This document shows, in pieces, positions 9,163 to 17,240 of a DNA stretch of 60,781 bases (position 1 is its first letter; each line of letters starts with the position of its first letter). The notes beneath the pieces were generated by a model. It had not been told where the DNA came from. It did no database searches and saw only the letters and a list, made by a program, of their open reading frames with translations. A program made the translations under genes and the position numbers. The stretch is from an uncultured Enterobacterales bacterium (GTDB lineage: Bacteria > Pseudomonadota > Gammaproteobacteria > Enterobacterales > Enterobacteriaceae), in the NCBI GenBank assembly GCA_946478305.1, contig CAMLBO010000014.1, positions 1-60,781 on the forward strand, in the 5' to 3' direction.

Positions 9163-9171
9163 GACAATTCC

Positions 9172-9201
9172 TTTTAAAACTCCTCCCCGCAAAGGGGAGG
9201 A
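9172..9201 (-). terminator. Intercistronic hairpin between fdhF and hypF
   Basis: On the minus strand perfect 8-bp arms TCCTCCCC / GGGGAGGA with a 5-nt loop are followed by GTTTTAAAAG. It lies 9 nt after the fdhF stop and directly before the hypF ribosome binding site, so it could be a partial terminator or an mRNA stabiliser that sets the fdhF:hypF ratio. Confidence 0.6.
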
Positions 9202-9209
9202 TCAAACCA

Positions 9210-11384
9210 TCAACCGACAGCAACCACCGGTATCACATCCTCTACAGCACTGCGCAGACGCGCTTTCATGTCGCTGTAGGTCTGTTGGGCATAGTTTTCT
9301 GCCCAGCGCTGATCGGCAATCTGCTCGACTTTGACCGCGCAGTACTTGGTCTCAGGCGTTTTAGAGATCGGATCCAGGTTTTCCTGCGTCAGTTCATTAC
9401 AGGCACCTATCCACCACTGATAGGTCATGTACACCGCACCGAGATTGATACGTTCGTTGAAGTTGGCGCGGGAGATGACTTTGCCACGGCGGGAAGCGAC
9501 CCACACCAGTTGCTGATCGCGGATACCCAGTGCTTCAGCGTCTTGCGGGTTCATCTGCACGAAACCCGGCTCATCGGCCAGCGTTTGCAGAGCGGCGCAG
9601 TTGCCGGTCATTGAGCGGCAGGAGTAGTGGCCAACTTCACGTACCGTACACAGCACCAGCGGGTAGTTACCGTCCGGCACTTCGGCTGGGGCACGCCATG
9701 GGGCGGCAAACAGCTGACCTTTGCCGGTCGGTGTATCGAAATGGTTGTCCTGGTAAAGGTACGGCGTGCCCGGGCTGTCCAGCGTGGTGCATGGCCACTG
9801 GACATGGCCGAGCGTGCCCATTTTCTCGTACGTTGCACCGTAGAACAGCGGGCACAGCTCACGCATTTCGTCCCAGATTTCTTGATTGTCGCGGTAGTGC
9901 ATCGGATAACCGAGTTCACATGCCAGCAGGCTGATGATTTCCCAGTCACGCTTGACGTTGTACTTCGGTTCGATGGCTTTTTCGAAACGTTGGAAGCCGC
10001 GGTCAGCGCAGGAGAATACGCCGCCATGCTCACCCCATGAGGTGGCCGGAAGAATCACATCGGCCTGTTCGGCGGTCTTGGTCATGAAGATGTCCTGCAC
10101 CACCACAAACTCCAGCGCCTCGAAGCCTTTGCGCACCAGGCTTAAATCGGCTTCGGTCTGCAAAGGATCTTCCCCCATGATGTAATAGGCTTTCACATGG
10201 CCTTCGATGGCCAGATGCGGAATTTCAGTGATACGGTGGCCGATTTCAGGGTCCATCTGGTTGACGTCAATGCCCCAGGCATCGGCAAATTTGGCGCGGA
10301 CTTTCGGGTCAGTGACTGATTGATAGCCGGGGAATTCGTTCGGCAGCACGCCCATATCGCAGGCACCCTGCACATTATTCTGACCGCGTACCGGCCCGAC
10401 GCCCACGTTGGCGCGGCCCAAATTGCCGGTCAACAGGGCCAGCCCCGCCAACCCTTTCACCACGTCCACCGCCTGACCAAACTGCGTCACGCCCATACCC
10501 CACATGATGGTCGCTGAAGGGGCGGCAGCGTAGGTTCGCATGGCCTGACGGATTTGCTGGGCGCTGACGCCGGTCTGCTCAGCCACTGCTTCAGGCGAGT
10601 AGTCGGCCACGTTTTTACGGTACTCGTCGAAGCCTTCGGTGTATTTGGCGACGTAGTCATGGTCATACAAATTTTCTTCGATAAGCACATGCGCGAAGGC
10701 ATTGACCAGCGCCATGTTGCAGCCATTTTTGATTTGCAGATGCTGATCGGCGATACGGGCGGTTTCGATGCGGCGCGGGTCGCACACAATAATCTGTGCG
10801 CCTTTCTCTTTCGCTTTGATCACGCGGCGAGCGACAATCGGATGGGAGTCGGCGCAGTTATACCCAATCACCAGCAGACACTTGGAATTCTCAATATCAC
10901 CGATGGAGTTGCTCATCGCACCGTTGCCGAGTGTGGCCTGTAAACCGGCAACTGATGGTCCGTGACATACGCGGGCACAGCAGTCGACGTTATTGGTGCC
11001 GATCACCGCACGGGCGAATTTCTGCATCACATAATTGGTTTCATTGCCGGTCCCCCGCGAAGAACCCGTGTGCATAATCGAACGCGGACCATGTTTTTGT
11101 TTGATCTCTTTCAGGCGTTGCGCGGTGTAACGGATAGCTTCGTCCCAGCTCACGGCTTCAAACTTCCCGCCTTTATGACGACGGATCAGCGGCTGTGTCA
11201 GGCGTGGGGTCAGCAGTTTGGTGTCATTGAGGAAGTCCCAGCCGTAGTAGCCTTTCAGACACAGCTCCCCCTGATTAGTGACGCCATTGGCGGCCTCTGC
11301 GCGAATAATTTTCCCGTTATCCACAACCAGATTCATTTTGCATCCCGCCCCACAGTATGGGCAGACAGTGGTAATTTTTTTCAT
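9210..11384 (-). CDS. fdhF: Formate dehydrogenase H, cysteine (selenium-free) form
   Basis: A 724-residue molybdenum (bis-MGD) enzyme that oxidises formate to CO2 and passes electrons to HycB in the formate hydrogenlyase complex on the cytosolic side of the membrane. The [4Fe-4S] ligands are C8, C11, C15 (VCPYCGAGC) and C42 (LCLKG). The active-site segment reads DCCARVCHGPS, with residue 140 encoded by TGT (10965-10967). E. coli has selenocysteine (UGA) at this position, so this enzyme uses Cys; the neighbouring His141 is kept. The rest is close to E. coli FdhF over the whole length, including GNETNYVMQKFARAVIG and TVREVGHYSCRSMTGNC. It follows hydN by 23 bp with a strong AGGAAGG site. Confidence 0.97.
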   Translation of the reverse strand: MKKITTVCPYCGAGCKMNLVVDNGKIIRAEAANGVTNQGELCLKGYYGWDFLNDTKLLTPRLTQPLIRRHKGGKFEAVSWDEAIRYTAQRLKEIKQKHGPRSIMHTGSSRGTGNETNYVMQKFARAVIGTNNVDCCARVCHGPSVAGLQATLGNGAMSNSIGDIENSKCLLVIGYNCADSHPIVARRVIKAKEKGAQIIVCDPRRIETARIADQHLQIKNGCNMALVNAFAHVLIEENLYDHDYVAKYTEGFDEYRKNVADYSPEAVAEQTGVSAQQIRQAMRTYAAAPSATIMWGMGVTQFGQAVDVVKGLAGLALLTGNLGRANVGVGPVRGQNNVQGACDMGVLPNEFPGYQSVTDPKVRAKFADAWGIDVNQMDPEIGHRITEIPHLAIEGHVKAYYIMGEDPLQTEADLSLVRKGFEALEFVVVQDIFMTKTAEQADVILPATSWGEHGGVFSCADRGFQRFEKAIEPKYNVKRDWEIISLLACELGYPMHYRDNQEIWDEMRELCPLFYGATYEKMGTLGHVQWPCTTLDSPGTPYLYQDNHFDTPTGKGQLFAAPWRAPAEVPDGNYPLVLCTVREVGHYSCRSMTGNCAALQTLADEPGFVQMNPQDAEALGIRDQQLVWVASRRGKVISRANFNERINLGAVYMTYQWWIGACNELTQENLDPISKTPETKYCAVKVEQIADQRWAENYAQQTYSDMKARLRSAVEDVIPVVAVG

Positions 11385-11407
11385 GTTCTTCCTTCCTCTA
11401 TCCGAGG

Positions 11408-11953
11408 TTAAAACAGCAGGGGGGAGGTGCTATCAAGCGCAGCGCGGCGGCGTTTTTCTGCGTTCATTTCCTGTAAATGGTTTCGGTCGATAGCGAACAG
11501 TGCATTGGTCGGGCAGACCTCCATGCAGGCCGGACCGCCTGCACGGGCGTGGCACAGGTCGCATTTATGCGCTTCGGCTTTGTCCGAGGTGGTGGTCATG
11601 GCCGCGCCGTTCTGGCGGAAAATGGGTTTGGTGACCACTTCCATCGCGCCATAAGGGCAGGCAACGACGCAGGTTTTGCAGCCGATACAGCGTTCTTGCA
11701 TGACCTGAACGCGGTCGCCGACGCGGCTGATCGCACCGTTCGGACAAACGTTGGCGCAGGGGGCATCTTCACACTGGCGACACATCACGGCGGTACTGAG
11801 GTTGACGCCTTTGATCACATGTAAACGTGGTGTGAAAGTCGCCGCATTGAGCAGTGAGATATCCTGTGTTTCACTTTGAGCCATTACGCAGGCAATTTCA
11901 CAGGTGCGGCAGCCGATGCATTTTTTGGGGTCGGCGATAATGAACCGGTTCAT
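11408..11953 (-). CDS. hydN: HydN, four-cluster ferredoxin-like electron-transfer protein
   Basis: A 181-residue iron-sulfur protein with four cysteine clusters: CIGCRTCEIAC, CRQCEDAPCANVCP, CIGCKTCVVACP and CDLCHARAGGPACMEVCP. HydN is needed for full FDH-H/FHL activity in E. coli and is thought to relay electrons or help FdhF mature. The ATG at 11953 gives MNRFIIADPKKCIGC as in E. coli and has GGAGAG upstream. It heads hydN-fdhF-hypF-NiCoT, separated from hycI by 222 bp that carry a sigma-54-like promoter and a large dyad. Confidence 0.95.
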   Translation of the reverse strand: MNRFIIADPKKCIGCRTCEIACVMAQSETQDISLLNAATFTPRLHVIKGVNLSTAVMCRQCEDAPCANVCPNGAISRVGDRVQVMQERCIGCKTCVVACPYGAMEVVTKPIFRQNGAAMTTTSDKAEAHKCDLCHARAGGPACMEVCPTNALFAIDRNHLQEMNAEKRRRAALDSTSPLLF

Positions 11954-12032
11954 AAATAGTGTTCTCTCCAGGTTCCGGGTGTTCTTATTGAAGCCGGATA
12001 GCACCGGCCTGACGACATTGCTCCACTGGCTA

Positions 12033-12048
12033 TACATAAAACATGCCA
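12033..12048 (-). promoter_or_regulatory. Probable sigma-54 promoter of hydN-fdhF-hypF
   Basis: The minus strand reads TGGCATGTTTTATGTA: the -24 GG is correct and the spacing to the -12 region is right, but the -12 dinucleotide is GT instead of GC. The position (about 80 bp before the hydN start, about 100 bp from the dyad at 12145-12174) suits an FhlA-activated promoter. Confidence 0.5.
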
Positions 12049-12144
12049 GCTTCAGGAGTTATTTTTTATTGATTATATTCAATATGTTATGGCGACTTGT
12101 TTCTGCGCTGACGAAATCTGATGCTGACGTCATGTCGGCGTCGT

Positions 12145-12174
12145 CACGACATCGACAGTTATGTCGATGTCGTG
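12145..12174. promoter_or_regulatory. 30-bp perfect dyad, probable FhlA site upstream of hydN
   Basis: Arms CACGACATCGACA and TGTCGATGTCGTG, 13 bp each and perfect, flank GTTA. The centre CGACA-N4-TGTCG recurs at 19851-19874 and 20615-20628, near the other FHL promoters, which supports an activator site. It starts one base after the hycI stop (12176), so it may also form a hairpin at the 3' end of the hyc mRNA, though no T-run follows. Confidence 0.65.
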
Positions 12175-12175
12175 G

Positions 12176-12670
12176 TCAGCCGGTTTCGGCCACGTAACGG
12201 GCGATGCCCATCCCAGATTCCAATGCGGGCAATAGCTGATGCAGTCGGCTGACCGACAGCGCCACCACGGAACTCATCGGGTAGTAAAACGCCACGACGT
12301 CCGGCTGGATGCCGATGAAGGTGATTTGCGGAATGTCTTCACGCAGTTGCTGGATAAGAAATGTCAGAGGCAAATTATGGGTGGTCATCATGAACATTTC
12401 GCCAATGTCATTTTCGTCGATGATGCGCATCTCGCCGGGTGCCAGCCCCATATCAGTGGCATCAACAATCACCAGATGGGAGGGACGCAATTCGCGTAAA
12501 AAACCAATGTCGTTTTCCGGCATCGCACCGCCGTCTACCACCGTCCATCCGTCCAGCGGTTGTTCAACACACAGTTCCGCCAGTCTTGGTCCGGCACCGT
12601 CGTCACCCATCATGCTGTTGCCAACGCACAGCAGCGCGAAACGGGGGGAATGAGAAGGATAATCAGGCAT
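12176..12670 (-). CDS. hycI: HycI, hydrogenase-3 maturation endopeptidase
   Basis: A 164-residue member of the HycI/HybD peptidase family. It removes the C-terminal extension of pre-HycE after nickel insertion. Nickel-sensing acids are expected in VGNSMMGDDGAG (Asp), DATDMG (Asp) and near MTTHNLPL (His), all present. The start overlaps hycH by eight bases, and it is the last gene of the hyc operon as in E. coli. Confidence 0.95.
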   Translation of the reverse strand: MPDYPSHSPRFALLCVGNSMMGDDGAGPRLAELCVEQPLDGWTVVDGGAMPENDIGFLRELRPSHLVIVDATDMGLAPGEMRIIDENDIGEMFMMTTHNLPLTFLIQQLREDIPQITFIGIQPDVVAFYYPMSSVVALSVSRLHQLLPALESGMGIARYVAETG

Positions 12671-13145
12671 CGTATCTCCTGACCATCAGGTACATGGCGG
12701 GGTCGTTTTCGATTTGCTGGAGCAGGGCGATAAGCGTATCACTCCAGCCTTGTTGCTGCGGATTCATGCGTTGGCGGGCATCGCGCAGGGCCAGTGCCAG
12801 ACAGTGAATGTGGCTGCTGTCGATATTGATCTCACCGAAGCGCTCCACGCCAGCCAATTTGCGATGTGCCTCGCTGCTTGGCGGCAACTGGTTAATCCAG
12901 TGCAGGTAACCATCGAGCGGGCATTCGAGCCTGGACGTCAGGCAGTCAATCACCCCCAGGTGATGGCCGATGGCCAGACTGTAATAAATGACCTCCTGCA
13001 CTTTTTGTGAACTGCGTTTTTGCGCGCTTTTCTCATCAACAAATTTGCTGCTCAGCGAGTAGAAAATCACTTTGTTCTTTTCTGGCGCGCGGGTTAATGG
13101 ATTCTGATGCCGGGCATATCGCTGGTCGTTTCCTGAGGTCATCAC
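12663..13145 (-). CDS. hycH: HycH, hydrogenase-3 maturation protein
   Basis: A 160-residue cytosolic protein of the HycH family ([40 protein letters not shown]). It is required for maturation of the large subunit HycE, but the precise biochemical step is not known. The start overlaps the hycG stop by four bases (a second ATG follows immediately), and its end overlaps hycI. Confidence 0.93.
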   Translation of the reverse strand: MMTSGNDQRYARHQNPLTRAPEKNKVIFYSLSSKFVDEKSAQKRSSQKVQEVIYYSLAIGHHLGVIDCLTSRLECPLDGYLHWINQLPPSSEAHRKLAGVERFGEINIDSSHIHCLALALRDARQRMNPQQQGWSDTLIALLQQIENDPAMYLMVRRYDA

Positions 13146-13939
13146 AGTCGAACCTCCCCGCGCAGTACCTGCTGGTAAATCTGTTGCAGGTTGCCGACGA
13201 TTTCGTTGAGACGCATGTCGCCTTTTTCTTCCAGATAGGCAGATACCCGCTGCTCTACCGGCTGCAGGCCGGGGGCCGCGACTAACTGCATAAACTGATC
13301 AGCAATTTGACGGCCATAGCGATAACCCGCCATGCGGCGCGCTTCACGATCCAGTAACACGCGCAGCGGCTGCGGCAGATCCGGGTGCAGCAAGGCCGCC
13401 GGAGCCGCCGCCGCTTCATCGTGTTGCTGACCTTTCATTTTTTGATCCAGCAGGCCGAGCGCCATCGCAAAGCCGTAAATGGTAGCCGCGGGCGTCGGCG
13501 GACAACCTGGAATGTAAACGTCTACGGGGACGATTTTGTCGGTGCCGCCCCACACGCAGTACAGGTCGTGGAAGATGCCGCCGCTGTTACCGCAGGCGCC
13601 GTAGGAAATAGCGATTTTAGGGTCCGGTGCAGAGTCCCAGGCCCGTAGCGCAGGAACCCGCATGGCGCGGGTGACCGCCCCGGTGAACAGTAAAATGTCG
13701 GCATGGCGTGGTGATGGCACCACTTTGATACCAAAACGTTCAGCATCGAACAGCGGTGAAATAGCGGCGAAAATCTCAATTTCGCAGCCGTTGCAGCCGC
13801 CACAGTCCACACGATAGACGTAGGCGGAACGGCGGATGCTGGTGAGCAGGGTGGATTTCAGTGCGGCGATGCTTTCGTCAAGCGTGACGGGCACCGGCAG
13901 GCCATTTTCATCACGCGGGCCTATCAGCGTCTGGCTCAT
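13142..13939 (-). CDS. hycG: HycG, hydrogenase-3 small subunit
   Basis: A 265-residue NuoB-like iron-sulfur subunit that carries electrons to the HycE active site. The [4Fe-4S] ligands are visible in [20 protein letters not shown] and YIPGCPPTP. The C-terminal part is longer and Ala-rich compared with NuoB, as in E. coli HycG. It is coupled to hycF and hycH by ATGA overlaps. Confidence 0.96.
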   Translation of the reverse strand: MSQTLIGPRDENGLPVPVTLDESIAALKSTLLTSIRRSAYVYRVDCGGCNGCEIEIFAAISPLFDAERFGIKVVPSPRHADILLFTGAVTRAMRVPALRAWDSAPDPKIAISYGACGNSGGIFHDLYCVWGGTDKIVPVDVYIPGCPPTPAATIYGFAMALGLLDQKMKGQQHDEAAAAPAALLHPDLPQPLRVLLDREARRMAGYRYGRQIADQFMQLVAAPGLQPVEQRVSAYLEEKGDMRLNEIVGNLQQIYQQVLRGEVRL

Positions 13940-14493
13940 GGCTGTGCCTCCATAGTCATATGACGGCCGAGATCAATCCGGTCGCTGGAAGAGAGACTGT
14001 GCATTTGCTTGCAGGTTGGGCAGGTTTCGTACTGCACCCGGCGGTCGGCGATTTGCTGATCGCTTAGAGCCCCATTGTCCTGTAACAGACTGAGTGCGAA
14101 GTCAATTTCCTTCTGTACAGCATAAGGTTTGCCACATTCGCGGCAGTGGCAGATGGGAAAGTCGGCGGTTTCGAACAGATCTTCTTTTCGCCACACCGCC
14201 AACTCAAACTCTTGGGAAAGCTGAATGGCTGCCGTCGGGCAGACCTCTTCACAGCGGGCGCAGAAAATGCAGCGCCCCAAAAACAGTGACCAGCGGATAC
14301 TTTCGCCGTCTTCCGCCGTCGTCATGGTCAGCGCGTTGGATGGGCAGGCATTGGCACAGGCACCGCAGGCGATGCACTGCTGCGCGGTGTACTGCGGCTT
14401 GCCGCGAAAATTTGGCACCAAATCCAGCGGTGTGAACGGATAACCCACCGTTGCTGTGCCGGTTTTGAGCACTTTTTTAATCAGTTTCAGCAT
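13936..14493 (-). CDS. hycF: HycF, hydrogenase-3 ferredoxin subunit (NuoI-like)
   Basis: A 185-residue peripheral subunit with two [4Fe-4S] motifs, [12 protein letters not shown] (about residue 40) and [12 protein letters not shown] (about 75), placed as in NuoI. Two further Cys pairs, CHCREC and CPTC, in the C-terminal half may bind another metal. It passes electrons from HycB to HycG. The N-terminus [16 protein letters not shown] agrees with the family. It lies 14 bp after hycE. Confidence 0.95.
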   Translation of the reverse strand: MLKLIKKVLKTGTATVGYPFTPLDLVPNFRGKPQYTAQQCIACGACANACPSNALTMTTAEDGESIRWSLFLGRCIFCARCEEVCPTAAIQLSQEFELAVWRKEDLFETADFPICHCRECGKPYAVQKEIDFALSLLQDNGALSDQQIADRRVQYETCPTCKQMHSLSSSDRIDLGRHMTMEAQP

Positions 14494-14507
14494 GATTGGG
14501 CGGTTCC

Positions 14508-16232
14508 TTAAAGCGGCGAGTTTTTGCGTTCGATGCCGTAACGTTCAATCTCTTTGTAAGGCACGACGAGGGTCGTTTTTTTACGCACATCGATCACCGT
14601 CATGCGGTCGGTGCAGGAGTAGCAGGGGTCGAGGCTGCCGATAATCAAGGGAGCATCGGAAACCGTATTGCCGCGCAGCATATAGCGCAGCGTCGGCCAG
14701 TTGGCGTAGGTTGCCGCACGACAGCGCCAGCGGAACAGCTTCTGGTTGTCACCGGTCATGCTCCAGTGGATGTCATCACCGCGCGGTGCTTCGGCAAAAC
14801 CGAGGGCAAAGCGGTGCGGTATATAGGTAAAGCCCTCAACCGCCAGCGGGCCGCCCGGCAGGCTTTGCAAGCCAAATTCAATCATGTTCAGTGAGTTGAA
14901 AACTTCGTGGATGCGGACTTTCAGGCGGGAATAGACGTCATTGCCGGTTTCGCTGAACAGCTCAAAAGGCAGTTTGGCGTAACCGGCATAAGGGTGATCC
15001 TGACGCATATCGCGGCGGTGGCCGCTGCCGCGTACCATCGGGCCCACGTTGCTGAAATCTCTTGCTACCTGCGGGTCGAGGATGCCGACGCCAACGCTGC
15101 GTTGTTCGGTATTGGGTGTGCTGAGCAGAATATCCACCAGCTCATTGAGATCGCGACGCATGCTGCCCGCCAGCGCAATAGTCTGGATCATGTCATCTTT
15201 AAGAATATCGCGACGCATACCGCCGATCAGATTCATACCGTAGGTTTTGCGCGCGCCGGTGAGGATTTCAGCCATTTTCATTGACTGCTCACGGACGCGG
15301 AAAAACTGCATAAAGCCGGAGTCAAACCCGACGAAGTGGCAGGCCAGTCCGAGGTTCAGCAGGTGGCTGTGCAGGCGTTCTACTTCCAGCAGAATCGAGC
15401 GGATCATCTGCGCACGTTCCGGCACCACAATTCCCATGGCATTTTCCACTGACGAGGTGTAAGCCACGCTGTGGGTAAAGCCACAGATGCCGCAGACGCG
15501 ATCGGACAAGAACGTCACTTCGTTATAACCCATGCGGGTCTCGGCCAATTTTTCCATGCCGCGATGCACGTAGAACAGTCGATAATCGGCGTCGATAATG
15601 TCTTCACCATCAACAAACAGGCGAAAATGCCCAGGTTCGTCAGACGTGACGTGCAGCGGGCCAATCGGCACAATTTTGCTGCCTTCTTTGGCTTCGGAAA
15701 TAAACGGGTAAGTCTCTTCGTCAGTGGTCGGCGCGGGGCGCTGGCGGTAATCCATGGCATCTTTTCGCAGCGGATACAGGTCGTCAGGCCAGTCATCCGG
15801 CAGTACCAGCCGGCGTTCATCCGGCAACCCGACCGGACGCAGGCCATACATATCGCGTACTTCGCGTTCGCCCCACACGGCGGCGGGCACGCGCGGCGTC
15901 ACGGACGGGAACTCCAGTGAAACCGGATCGACCTCGGCACGCACCGTGATCCAGCACTTCACGCCTTGCTCCATCGACAGCACGTAGTAAAGCGCGTAGT
16001 TGCCACACAGCGAGCGTTCATCATTGCCAAACAGCACCGACAGCCAGCCTCCCTGCTGGTAGTAGAGCCACTCGACTACCTCCGGAAGCGCATTCAGTTT
16101 GATCGTCACCGTCGCCTGGGTATCGGTCTGCCATTCGCTGCCTAAAATTGCCGCAGGAAACTGTTTTGTCAGTGCCGCCAGATAATGCAGACCGACCGGA
16201 TGTTGGTTTAATGCGGTATTAAAATCACTCAT
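14508..16232 (-). CDS. hycE: HycE, hydrogenase-3 large (catalytic) subunit precursor
   Basis: A 574-residue protein: a NuoC-like N-terminal domain (about 1-170, VWGEREVRDMYGL) fused to a NuoD-like [NiFe] domain. Nickel ligands lie in RVCGICG (about residue 245) and DPCYSC (C537, C540). The last 31 residues after Arg543 (from MTVIDVRKK to KNSPL) are the peptide that HycI should remove. The ATG at 16232 is used because GAGG lies 8 nt before it. It reduces protons to H2 in FHL. Confidence 0.97.
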   Translation of the reverse strand: MSDFNTALNQHPVGLHYLAALTKQFPAAILGSEWQTDTQATVTIKLNALPEVVEWLYYQQGGWLSVLFGNDERSLCGNYALYYVLSMEQGVKCWITVRAEVDPVSLEFPSVTPRVPAAVWGEREVRDMYGLRPVGLPDERRLVLPDDWPDDLYPLRKDAMDYRQRPAPTTDEETYPFISEAKEGSKIVPIGPLHVTSDEPGHFRLFVDGEDIIDADYRLFYVHRGMEKLAETRMGYNEVTFLSDRVCGICGFTHSVAYTSSVENAMGIVVPERAQMIRSILLEVERLHSHLLNLGLACHFVGFDSGFMQFFRVREQSMKMAEILTGARKTYGMNLIGGMRRDILKDDMIQTIALAGSMRRDLNELVDILLSTPNTEQRSVGVGILDPQVARDFSNVGPMVRGSGHRRDMRQDHPYAGYAKLPFELFSETGNDVYSRLKVRIHEVFNSLNMIEFGLQSLPGGPLAVEGFTYIPHRFALGFAEAPRGDDIHWSMTGDNQKLFRWRCRAATYANWPTLRYMLRGNTVSDAPLIIGSLDPCYSCTDRMTVIDVRKKTTLVVPYKEIERYGIERKNSPL

Positions 16233-16244
16233 TACAAAGCCTCT

Positions 16245-16260
16245 TCCCGCCACGGCGGGA
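16245..16260 (-). other. Hairpin just upstream of hycE ribosome binding site
   Basis: Perfect 7-bp arms TCCCGCC / GGCGGGA with a 2-nt gap in the 44-bp hycD-hycE spacer, immediately next to the AGAGG of hycE. It could block RNase or tune translation of the large subunit. Confidence 0.5.
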
Positions 16261-16276
16261 GCAGAAAAATGTCAGG

Positions 16277-17230
16277 TCAGCCTGCGACCAGCCAGGACAC
16301 CAGCGCCAGAAACGCCAGTCCGAAGCCTGCCCAGGTGGTGCGGGATGTCTTAAGAAAGCGCAGGCGGGCGACGCTGTTTTCGATCAAAGCCACCAGAAAA
16401 ACGGCAATCAGCAGTTTCAGCAGGCACAGCGCAACGGCGATGAGCAGCGTCAGCGGCGTCAGGTTTTCCGCCATCCCAAACGGGAAAAACAGGCCGAGGA
16501 ACAGCTGCAAGACCACCAGCTGCTTCAGGCTGATCCCTATTTTTAGTACGCCCAGCGCTGCGCCGGAATATTCGGTCAATGGCCCTTCCTGTAACTCCTG
16601 CTCGGCTTCGGCCATATCAAATGGCAGTTTGCCCATTTCGATATAGGTGGCGAACGCACAGGCCAGACCGGCCAGAATCAGTGTTAAGGAAGAGGAGACC
16701 GGCCAGTGCCGCACGCAGTCGGCAATCGCACCAAGGTAAGTGGAACCAGCCACCAGCGCGGCGACCCACAGGCCGAGCAGCAGAATGGGTTCCACCAGCA
16801 CGCCCAGCACCGCTTCACGACTGGCGCCGATACCGGTGAACGGACTGCCGGTATCCAGACCGGCGATGGCGAACACGAAGCGCACGATGGCAAAGAGATA
16901 AATGACAGTGATCAGATCGCCTGCCGCACCCATCGGTGATGCCAGCGTCACCATCGGCAATGCGGTGGCGATGACCAGCAGTCCGCCAGTTAGCAAGTAG
17001 GGCATACTGCAAAATGCCGCGCCGGACGCAGCCGGAGCGACACTTTGCCTTTTCAGTAATTTGGCGATGTCGCGGTATTCCTGTAACACCCCCGGCCCCT
17101 GACGGTTATGCATTTTGGCGCGCATCACGCGACTAAAACCGGCAAACAACGGCGCGATGGCCAGCAATACCACTGCCTGGGTCAGCGCCAGCGGCCACAG
17201 AGAACTATTCAACAACACAGGAAAATTCAT
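16277..17230 (-). CDS. hycD: HycD, hydrogenase-3 membrane subunit (NuoH-like)
   Basis: A 317-residue integral membrane protein with about eight segments, homologous to NuoH; it anchors the soluble arm of FHL to the membrane. Conserved parts include HNRQGPGVLQEYRDIAKLLKR near the N-terminus and KLPFDMAEAEQELQEGPLTE. The ATG at 17230 (MNFPVLLN) has GAGGAA upstream; a longer frame reaches back into hycC but does not look like a HycD protein. It follows hycC by 10 bp. Confidence 0.96.
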   Translation of the reverse strand: MNFPVLLNSSLWPLALTQAVVLLAIAPLFAGFSRVMRAKMHNRQGPGVLQEYRDIAKLLKRQSVAPAASGAAFCSMPYLLTGGLLVIATALPMVTLASPMGAAGDLITVIYLFAIVRFVFAIAGLDTGSPFTGIGASREAVLGVLVEPILLLGLWVAALVAGSTYLGAIADCVRHWPVSSSLTLILAGLACAFATYIEMGKLPFDMAEAEQELQEGPLTEYSGAALGVLKIGISLKQLVVLQLFLGLFFPFGMAENLTPLTLLIAVALCLLKLLIAVFLVALIENSVARLRFLKTSRTTWAGFGLAFLALVSWLVAG

Positions 17231-17240
17231 AGTCAGTTCC

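Noticed and set aside
7015..9334. Long open frames on the plus strand opposite hypF and fdhF
   Set aside because: They mirror high-GC coding sequence in other frames, lack homology-like motifs and ribosome binding sites, and overlap strongly supported genes.
10920..10970. Search for a UGA codon and SECIS-like hairpin in fdhF
   Set aside because: The active-site codon is TGT and the frame has no internal stop, so no selenocysteine insertion is needed.
12125..12132. Palindrome TGACGTCA near the hydN dyad
   Set aside because: Too short and probably a chance part of the wider TGACG/CGTCA-rich region; not called separately.
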